DNA from: Hydrogenimonas sp.
GTDB lineage: Bacteria; Campylobacterota; Campylobacteria; Campylobacterales; Hydrogenimonadaceae
Direction: 5' to 3'
NCBI GenBank assembly: GCA_003978765.1
Contig: QNYO01000062.1
Location: 1-32,926, forward strand
Length of the DNA stretch: 32,926 bases
The notes under the pieces: generated by a model
The model's input: only the letters and a program-made list of their open reading frames with translations
Databases searched by the model: none
Told to the model about the DNA's origin: nothing
Position numbers and translations under genes: made by a program
Part shown: positions 27,137-32,926 of the stretch, in pieces
Numbering within the stretch: position 1 is the first letter of the stretch
Layout: every line of letters begins with the position of its first letter

Positions 27137-27410
27137 TCTGTGTCAAAATATTTGCTGTCAGTTCAATGTACTTACTCATTTTATGGTTTTCCAGTTCAAC
27201 TGACTCCTCAACAGTGCGTCTTTGAATTTCACGCTCCATTGCCTCTTCGCCCATCTGATCTTCAAGAATCATCTCCATCAAACAGAGACGTTCGACAAGA
27301 CGATCAAGCTCTAGCTCAACCAAGTTTCGGTTAGCATTATAAACAATATCAAAGAATTTCTTCTTTGGTGATCCACCAGAAAAGATATCTTCTTCATCTT
27401 CAAATAGCAT
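27129..27410 (-). CDS. DUF2018 family protein (H. pylori HP0242-like)
   Basis: All-helical protein of 93 residues. Acidic start MLFEDEEDIFSGGSPKKKFFDIV, heptad-like helices (LVELELDRLVERLCLMEMILED), and the ending IELTANILTQNE, which resembles the SMANILSGNE end of HP0242. HP0242 is known to form an entwined, pseudo-knotted homodimer; function unknown. The family is restricted to Campylobacterota and so supports the taxonomic call. The longest frame starts at TTG 27431; ATG 27410 has GGGAG 5 bases upstream and matches the family length, so it was chosen. Confidence 0.85.
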   Translation of the reverse strand: MLFEDEEDIFSGGSPKKKFFDIVYNANRNLVELELDRLVERLCLMEMILEDQMGEEAMEREIQRRTVEESVELENHKMSKYIELTANILTQNE

Positions 27411-27431
27411 GATTTCTCCCTCGTATGTCAA

Positions 27432-27453
27432 TATAATAGAGAAGTCTATTATA
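27432..27453. promoter_or_regulatory. 9-bp inverted repeat with a TATAAT box before the DUF2018 gene
   Basis: On the minus strand TATAATAGA, loop CTTC, TCTATTATA pair perfectly. The repeat covers the GGDEF-EAL stop codon and lies 22 bases before the DUF2018 ATG. Its first arm contains a consensus -10 (TATAAT), so it may be the promoter of the haem/quinone cluster, with the palindrome as an operator or as an RNA hairpin at the 5' end. A terminator for the operon upstream is the alternative; the U tract is poor. Confidence 0.45.
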
Positions 27454-29398
27454 CCACCGTTTGCTTAGAAGAGATTCTCTCTATCGGTTTAGGTTCATCA
27501 ATATAATATCCTTGAACAATATCGACACCAAGTTTTTCAACAGTCTCAAAAATGACATCATTACTGACAAACTCAGCAACTGTCTTAACACCCAACTTTT
27601 TGGCAAATGAGATAATGGTCTCCACAACAATTTGGGTATTTTTATCGGTATGGATATTTTTGATAAGTGAACCATCAATCTTAATATAGTCAACTTTCAA
27701 GTTGACAAGATAAGAGAAGTTTGAATACCCTGTCCCAAAATCATCAATAGCAATCTGACATCCAAGCTCCTTCATCTCTGCCACAAAGGCTTCAGCCTCT
27801 GGATAGAGCTCAATATTCTCACTCTCCAAAAGTTCAAAAACTACACGGTCAACCACATGATAGTGGGTAATTCTATCCTTAATAAAGGCTACTGTCTCAC
27901 TATTTAAAATATCTTCAACAGAGAGGTTGATCGAAAATGTCAAATCTTTTTTATCAGCAAAGAATGCACAACTCTGCTCCACGATCAAACGTGTAATCGT
28001 TGGATAGTAGTGGGTCTTTTGTGCAAGTGAAAGGAAGTAGTAAGGAGATACCACAGTCCCATCACGCTTAATCAAACGCACAAGCATCTCATACCCTTTA
28101 ATCCGCTTTCTTTTTAAATCGTAAAGCGGTTGGGCATAGGTATGAATACGACCTTCTGAGAGTGCACTTTTGATCTCACTTCCCCAATGAATATTATCAC
28201 GGAAATTCTTCTCAAGATGCCACTCTTCTGAAAAGAGCATTAATGGTTTTCTCGCTTTTTTTGCCATCTTATAGGCCATATCGGCTTGAATAATGGTTGG
28301 TGGTTGCTCAATCGTTGCTCCGATAGTCACATGCAAATCGATTGGTGTATCTTCATAGTAGAATTTCTGATTCTCGATCGATTCACGAATCTCTTTCATC
28401 AACTTCAAAGCACTATCAACCTGATAGGTTCCCTTTTTAAGAATAACATACTCATCACCTGAGGTTCGATAGACCTTATCAAAATCCATCAACTTCAACT
28501 TTTGTGCAAACTGTTGAAGAATCTGATCACCCGCTTTATGACCATAGAGATCGTTAATTTCAGTAAAACCATCAATATTGATAATTGCAAGAAGTGCACA
28601 ATCGATATGGACCAAATCCTCAATCAATGCCTTACGATTGGGTAAACCTGTCAAGGAGTCGGTATGCAACTGTTTCCATAACTCCGCTGTCTTCTCATTG
28701 ACCCGTTCAGAGAGAAGTTGATTCATATTTTTTTGAAAATTCATATGGGCTTGAATATTCTCTTGCATCTTCTGAATCGCCTGTTCAATCTGCTTAATCT
28801 CCCGATCACGACTTTGGCTCTCAAAGACAACAGGCTTCTTGACATCATACTCTGCCAAAAGGTGGGCAAGTTTTTTGAGTGGAACCAGACGCTTTTGAAT
28901 CAGATAGACCAACCCCAAGTAGAGTAACGCAAGAATAGAGAGAAAGATGATCAAAATATGGGTCAACTCTTTGGACATCTGCTGATAGTGCAAACTTGAG
29001 TAGTAGAGTTCAAGTACCGCAATCCTTTTTGTACCATCTGGTTCAAAGACAGGAACTTCAACACGAAAGATATCGGTATCATCACTCTCTTGATCTTTTT
29101 CAAGCTGACTAATGACCCGACCATCCTTCTTTAAAAAGACAGAGATAATATCTTTTTGTGTCATAATTTGACGTAAAATTTCATCAAGTCGATCATCCAA
29201 TCCAAGATAGAGATTAAGTCCAATTTGAGGTGCAAAAGTCGTTGCAATCAGCTCTGCCTTCTCCTTCTCAATATCAAAGAGGATCTTCTTTCCAATATTG
29301 CCAAAGACAAAAAAGATCGAAAGAAAGACAAAAAGACCACCCATGACAACATAAATAGTCAGTGTTGATGAGAGAGATTTATCAGTCCGTCCCAACAT
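27449..29398 (-). CDS. Membrane GGDEF-EAL c-di-GMP enzyme
   Basis: A 649-residue protein: TM helix (about 12-34), periplasmic sensor of about 110 residues, TM helix (about 146-168), HAMP-like linker and coiled coil (to about 243), GGDEF (about 244-395), EAL (about 400-640). The GGDEF motif is SGDEY (313-317), a variant with the catalytic acids kept; the inhibitory RxxD site upstream reads MDFD, so its arginine is lost. The EAL motif reads EML (E437), and the other phosphodiesterase residues are all present: N491, E522, DD 552-553, K573, E609, Q629. So c-di-GMP hydrolysis is well supported and synthesis possible. ATG 29398 (AAGG 7 bases upstream) was preferred over TTG 29404. It overlaps the YfiR-like gene, its probable periplasmic partner. 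Confidence 0.93.
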   Translation of the reverse strand: MLGRTDKSLSSTLTIYVVMGGLFVFLSIFFVFGNIGKKILFDIEKEKAELIATTFAPQIGLNLYLGLDDRLDEILRQIMTQKDIISVFLKKDGRVISQLEKDQESDDTDIFRVEVPVFEPDGTKRIAVLELYYSSLHYQQMSKELTHILIIFLSILALLYLGLVYLIQKRLVPLKKLAHLLAEYDVKKPVVFESQSRDREIKQIEQAIQKMQENIQAHMNFQKNMNQLLSERVNEKTAELWKQLHTDSLTGLPNRKALIEDLVHIDCALLAIINIDGFTEINDLYGHKAGDQILQQFAQKLKLMDFDKVYRTSGDEYVILKKGTYQVDSALKLMKEIRESIENQKFYYEDTPIDLHVTIGATIEQPPTIIQADMAYKMAKKARKPLMLFSEEWHLEKNFRDNIHWGSEIKSALSEGRIHTYAQPLYDLKRKRIKGYEMLVRLIKRDGTVVSPYYFLSLAQKTHYYPTITRLIVEQSCAFFADKKDLTFSINLSVEDILNSETVAFIKDRITHYHVVDRVVFELLESENIELYPEAEAFVAEMKELGCQIAIDDFGTGYSNFSYLVNLKVDYIKIDGSLIKNIHTDKNTQIVVETIISFAKKLGVKTVAEFVSNDVIFETVEKLGVDIVQGYYIDEPKPIERISSKQTVV

Positions 29399-29924
29399 TA
29401 ACAAACCTTGCTATACTATATAAAACAGTATTGAATCTTGGACTATATGAGAGAGCACTTCGATTGAGATAGATCACTGTTGATCGTTCAATCGTCAATG
29501 CTAAAAGTGCCCCATACTTTAAATCATTTAAATCGTAAACAAAAATTGGAATATGCTTTTCCCGTCCAATAGCAACGGCAGATTTTAGATGCTCTGCATC
29601 CGCTTTTAAGAGATAGAGAGCATCTATCTTCATTGATGGATTCAGTGCTGTAAATGGTATCGTTTGGACATCTAAATGGAAAACCCCTATCTGATGACCA
29701 TGGTAGTGTTCAATTTTTTGAACAATTTGATGGGCAATCTCTTCATCTTCAGCCATATGAACAACACCTAATGTAATACTGTCTCCTTCTTTTTGCTTGG
29801 TAAGCCCCTCTTGTAAAATAATTAATTTTGGATAAATTCTGCTCTGTGCATCAATAAGTAGATCGTTATAGCTATATCCAAACACTACATCAAGACAAAG
29901 CAGAATCACCAAAAATATACGCAT
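29382..29924 (-). CDS. YfiR-like (DUF4154) periplasmic protein
   Basis: A 180-residue exported protein; signal peptide about 1-16 (MRIFLVILLCLDVVFG). The mature part has alternating strands and helices (ITLGVVHMAEDEEIAHQIV, later IDALYLLKAD) and ends with STVIYLNRSALSYSPRF and TVLYSIARFVN, which follows the DUF4154 ending (a strand, then LN.SA......LL..A..V). In Pseudomonas, YfiR binds the periplasmic domain of the diguanylate cyclase YfiN and inhibits it. Here it sits between a TonB receptor and a membrane GGDEF-EAL protein with a periplasmic domain, which fits the same job. Similarity is moderate by eye. AAGG is 7 bases before the ATG, which overlaps the receptor stop by one base (TAATG). 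Confidence 0.72.
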   Translation of the reverse strand: MRIFLVILLCLDVVFGYSYNDLLIDAQSRIYPKLIILQEGLTKQKEGDSITLGVVHMAEDEEIAHQIVQKIEHYHGHQIGVFHLDVQTIPFTALNPSMKIDALYLLKADAEHLKSAVAIGREKHIPIFVYDLNDLKYGALLALTIERSTVIYLNRSALSYSPRFNTVLYSIARFVNVGTD

Positions 29925-31981
29925 TAGAAGACCTTTGTCAATGTGACCATAACGCTACGTCCCTCTTGTGGAAAGTCATTATCGTAGTTATATGGTGATG
30001 AGGGATATTTGACATCCGCATCAAAAATATTCTTAATGGAGAGACGTAATGACAACTTTTTAGGTGTTTGGTACCCCAATGTCATATCAAGGGTTGCATA
30101 AGCATCAAGTGATTCTCTACTATCATATGCTGCCCGCTCTTTGCTTCCAACATATTTACCAATTAAGGCATAATCGATCGATTCATTAAATTGATGGCGA
30201 TAAAAACCTTTCAACATATGGGTTGCACTATTCGATAGTGGTTCATCTTGATTCTCCTGACCATCAACATAGGAGTAGTTGGCATAGAGTGTATCATGTA
30301 GCCCAATAGGAAGTTTCAACTCACACTCAAAACCGTAAATATCTGATTCTGAACTATTCTGATAAATGTGGTCGCTATTAATATTATCGATTTGATCACT
30401 ATTTTGTAGATAGAAGGCGTTGAGTTGGAAAAATGCATCAACACTCCATTTACGAATATATGCCAATTCAAAGGCATGCACGACTTCTGGATTGAGTTCT
30501 GGATTCCCTACACGTGCTCGGTTATTAATGGTAAAGAGCTCTTGCCATGATGGTGATCGACTAGAACGGCTATAGATCGCTTTATAGATATTCTTTCGAT
30601 CTTTCTGATAGACAATTGAGAATCTGGGGTTCACTTGTGTAGAGATATTTGAAACACGCTCCATATTGACCCCAAATTGGAAAGAGAGCTCTCTATTATA
30701 CTGGTATCTATCTTGTAAAAAGAGGCGGTAGGTATGCTGTTTGGCATTGGGATCGGTAAATGGATAACTCTCTGAATAGTCAGTTATACCAACACCTGTC
30801 ACTCTATCAGTTGTTTTGGTAACCACCTCATAGGTTTCAATATAATCAATATAGTATCCAATATTAAATGTATGGTGTTCAATACCAGAATATTTTGCAT
30901 AAGATGTTTGATAGACTTTTCTAAGTTTTGCAACATGTTCACCATAAAAACCATCTGGATAGATAACCTCTGCTAATGTTCCATCTGGTAAAGGGACACG
31001 AGCAATAAAACCTTCTGGTAATAGCATAGCTGAACTTTTAAAGGCACTCTCTTTAATACCCGCTTTGATAAAGGTTTGCCATTCACCAATTTGAGGGTGA
31101 TAGCTAAGTTCAGCATAAGAGATAGGAAACTTGGCATGATCATCTTCATTGGGAAGTGCCCCATTGATTCCATAGGCACTCCCTCGCTCATTATAGGTTG
31201 TTCGAAAACGGAAAGTTACTTCATGATAATCTAGTTGCAAGCCCAAAGCATAATTTCGCATCCAAAGTGGTGCTTCTCCCTCCTTAGCCAGAGGAGTATT
31301 GTCTTGGCCTAAAAGACCCGTAGCAAGGATATCGGGACCAGCAGGAAGATACTTATCATCTTTTTGGTAGTAGAAATCTGTAAAGATTGATAGATCACCA
31401 TCTTTATAAGCTTTCGTAAAACCTCCCATCAGATAGTTATATGAACCAACTTTTGCCACCAAACGATCTGCTGAAAGTTCATTATCAATCGTATGTTCTC
31501 CATAAGTGATAATATGGATAGAGCCTGCATAAGCATTGTAACCATCACTAATACTACCTGGTCCTCGTGTTACCTCAATGCGTTTAATCATCTCGATCGG
31601 CATAGCAAGAAAGGATCCATAACTATCAAAGAAGAGATCATTGACCTCAACACCATCAACAAAGAGCTTACTCTGTCCATAAGCATAAGGGTTGGAACCT
31701 CTAAAGACTGCCCGCTTATTATCCATATTATCGGTTGCGATGTCAACACCCGGAACAAGTTCTAAAGCCTCTTGTAGGTTAGATACACCTATACGCTCCA
31801 AATCTTTTCCTAAAAAGACAGTCACAATATAGGGTTGATAGGGCTCATTCATCTTCACCGACTCTGCAATGGCTTCCACTTTTTTCATCTCAGTAACAAT
31901 CTCTTGCATCCAATGCGATGAGTTGTCAGAAGCAATCAGTGGTAAACCACATAAAAATAGTGTAAAAACAGTCTTTTTCAC
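29924..31981 (-). CDS. TonB-dependent outer-membrane receptor
   Basis: A 685-residue receptor. Signal peptide MKKTVFTLFLCGLPLIAS; plug domain about 45-165 (VTVFLGKDLERIGVSNLQEALELVPGV in homologous order, then VEVTRGPGSISDGYNAYAG); then a beta-barrel rich in aromatic strands, ending in VTLTKVF with the C-terminal Phe used by the BAM machine. Ligand unknown: nothing marks it as a siderophore or B12 receptor, and neither TonB nor an ABC importer is next to it. The longest frame starts at TTG 32002; GTG 31981 gives a 4-base GTGA overlap with the upstream gene, a classical signal peptide, and GGGAG 10 bases upstream, so it was chosen. Confidence 0.92.
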   Translation of the reverse strand: MKKTVFTLFLCGLPLIASDNSSHWMQEIVTEMKKVEAIAESVKMNEPYQPYIVTVFLGKDLERIGVSNLQEALELVPGVDIATDNMDNKRAVFRGSNPYAYGQSKLFVDGVEVNDLFFDSYGSFLAMPIEMIKRIEVTRGPGSISDGYNAYAGSIHIITYGEHTIDNELSADRLVAKVGSYNYLMGGFTKAYKDGDLSIFTDFYYQKDDKYLPAGPDILATGLLGQDNTPLAKEGEAPLWMRNYALGLQLDYHEVTFRFRTTYNERGSAYGINGALPNEDDHAKFPISYAELSYHPQIGEWQTFIKAGIKESAFKSSAMLLPEGFIARVPLPDGTLAEVIYPDGFYGEHVAKLRKVYQTSYAKYSGIEHHTFNIGYYIDYIETYEVVTKTTDRVTGVGITDYSESYPFTDPNAKQHTYRLFLQDRYQYNRELSFQFGVNMERVSNISTQVNPRFSIVYQKDRKNIYKAIYSRSSRSPSWQELFTINNRARVGNPELNPEVVHAFELAYIRKWSVDAFFQLNAFYLQNSDQIDNINSDHIYQNSSESDIYGFECELKLPIGLHDTLYANYSYVDGQENQDEPLSNSATHMLKGFYRHQFNESIDYALIGKYVGSKERAAYDSRESLDAYATLDMTLGYQTPKKLSLRLSIKNIFDADVKYPSSPYNYDNDFPQEGRSVMVTLTKVF

Positions 31982-32559
31982 AATCTTTTTACTCCCTTGC
32001 AAAGTTCACGATTTGCCGCTATCAACTTCTCTGTACTCAAAAGAACAGGAAAGCGTTCTTTACCAGCATACACTATACTTTTCCCAATAATCTCATAGGG
32101 GTACCCATATTTATGAAGTAACGAGTAAAAACGACTTTCTAAAGCACCAAGTGTATAGTCTAAACCAAGCTCTACCATTTTATGGCATAAACATATTTTC
32201 ACTAAAGTAAAAATCTCTCGGCTTGTTTTTAAGTTCCGATACTCTTTTTGAATAAATATGCGTGACATCTCTCCAACTCTATCACGTTCAATATTAAGCT
32301 GTTGAAGATCCAGTTTAAATACATTCTCTGTAGGATACCCTATTGGTGAATGATGAATAAGACGAATACATGCCACAAGTTCATCATGTTGACCTAAAAT
32401 TGCAAATTGGACACTATATTGGTCATACTCATCATACTCCATCCCATCAGGATAATCCTCTTTTTGATAAACTCCCAACTCTTCACAAGCTATAAAATAA
32501 CGAAATCGATAGATTCTTTCTAATAAGTCAGGATCGTGTACCTCAACTATCCTAAACAT
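31978..32559 (-). CDS. GNAT/LuxI-fold acyltransferase, PEP-CTERM/exosortase-associated type
   Basis: A 193-residue protein with the pattern of TIGR03694-like acyltransferases, relatives of LuxI acyl-homoserine-lactone synthases and N-acyl amino acid synthases: RFRYFIACEELG (R20), EDYPDGMEYDEYDQYSVQF (E41, D43, D46), CIRLIHHSP (R66), then GEMSRIFI (E97, R100). These follow the conserved R...E.D..D...R...E..R set of the LuxI fold. Such enzymes move a fatty acyl group from acyl-ACP to an amino-acid-like acceptor. No exosortase or PEP-CTERM gene is in view. AAGGG is 6 bases before the ATG. First gene of a coupled operon with receptor, YfiR-like and GGDEF-EAL genes. Confidence 0.82.
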   Translation of the reverse strand: MFRIVEVHDPDLLERIYRFRYFIACEELGVYQKEDYPDGMEYDEYDQYSVQFAILGQHDELVACIRLIHHSPIGYPTENVFKLDLQQLNIERDRVGEMSRIFIQKEYRNLKTSREIFTLVKICLCHKMVELGLDYTLGALESRFYSLLHKYGYPYEIIGKSIVYAGKERFPVLLSTEKLIAANRELCKGVKRL

Positions 32560-32656
32560 TCACTACCCTTATGCTTTATTCTTTTATTATTCCAAAATAA
32601 AGCTTAGTTTTTCCAATAAATTATCTAATTTGAGAAACTTTTTTTAAACACTTTTT

Positions 32657-32926
32657 CTATTTTTGTCGATATAGGATGTTATACAAAAGAGGAACATAGT
32701 AGAGGTTAAGAATTGTTGCCCAGATCAATCCAAAGCCAAGAGTCACTGCCATAGGTTGAAGAATCAGCGCCTGTCCAGAGGCAAAAAAGATCAGAGATGA
32801 GAGTCCTAAAACGGTTGTTAAAGAGGTCAAAAGAATGGGGCGAAGTCGCAATACAGCACGCTCAATCACCTCTTCATCGCTTCTACCTTTTCTTATAAAA
32901 TCGAGCATAATCAAGCCATCATTGAC
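32657..32926 (-). CDS. RND efflux transporter, C-terminal end (partial)
   Basis: The last 89 codons of a gene that enters from the right edge. VNDGLIMLDFIRKGRSDEE, then RLRPILLTSLTTVLGL, and the final membrane helices are the conserved end of AcrB/HAE1-type proton-driven pumps (motif RxRPIxMT with Leu in place of Met). The protein ends soon after the last helix (YVPLLYNILYRQK). It is followed by a 97-base AT-rich gap and then the acyltransferase gene on the same strand, so co-transcription is possible. The substrate cannot be read from this part. Confidence 0.92.
   Translation of the reverse strand, partial: VNDGLIMLDFIRKGRSDEEVIERAVLRLRPILLTSLTTVLGLSSLIFFASGQALILQPMAVTLGFGLIWATILNLYYVPLLYNILYRQK

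Noticed and set aside
31978-32559. A straightforward acyl-homoserine-lactone synthase (luxI) call.
   Set aside because: The LuxI-type acidic and arginine residues are present, but the surrounding sequence (EDYPDG, SVQF, GEMSRIF) is closer to the exosortase-associated acyltransferase family, and no LuxR-type regulator is nearby.
1-32926. CRISPR arrays, tRNA genes, insertion sequences, attachment sites.
   Set aside because: No regularly spaced repeats, cloverleaf-like segments, terminal inverted repeats or transposase/integrase frames were recognised by eye on either strand; faint cases could still be missed without a search.

Overview
The window looks like a chromosome segment of a free-living campylobacterotal (epsilonproteobacterial) bacterium, probably of the Sulfurovum/Sulfurimonas type. 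The clues are a DUF2018 (HP0242-like) gene, a UbiD-family decarboxylase of the futalosine menaquinone type, a short sigma-54 next to lptB, a stand-alone atpB, and the order polyprenyl synthetase - hemA - proS - fxsA - hemC - ubiD, which I remember as close to Campylobacter jejuni Cj0541-Cj0546. No tRNA, rRNA, CRISPR array, transposase or integrase was recognised. No gene-free gap reaches 300 bases; the largest are about 147 (200-346), 146 (15080-15225), 121 (2551-2671) and 97 bases (32560-32656).

Layout. (A) 1-2550, minus strand, AT-richer accessory DNA: the start of an AAA-ATPase-like protein, then a secreted PD-(D/E)XK nuclease-like gene coupled to a membrane protein of unknown function. 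(B) 10667-2672, minus strand: a tight run of atpB, a small membrane protein, a ThiE/TenI-like gene, gatB, a six-helix K+ channel with RCK, a separate RCK protein, gpsA, proA and an orphan peptide/nickel-type ABC ATPase. (C) 15079-10737, minus strand: S4 protein, trpD, tsaE, lptB, rpoN and a TIGR02757 gene, all overlapping. (D) 15226-18690, plus strand: mlaE-mlaF-mlaD plus an auxiliary lipoprotein, starting from a promoter that appears to give a leaderless mRNA. A perfect 14-bp stem separates D from the convergent cluster E. (E) 27410-18735, minus strand: DUF2018, an exported protein, long-chain polyprenyl diphosphate synthase, hemA, proS, fxsA, a DsbC/G-like protein, hemC and ubiD; these make quinone side chains, haem and menaquinone. 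(F) 32926-27449, minus strand: the end of an RND exporter, then an operon of an exosortase-type/LuxI-like acyltransferase, a TonB-dependent receptor, a YfiR-like periplasmic protein and a membrane GGDEF-EAL protein.

The best candidates for something undescribed are cluster F, which reads like a synthesise-sense-respond c-di-GMP circuit, and the nuclease/membrane-protein pair in A. Many start codons were moved from the longest reading frame to a nearby ATG, GTG or TTG with a Shine-Dalgarno sequence; reasons are given in each entry.
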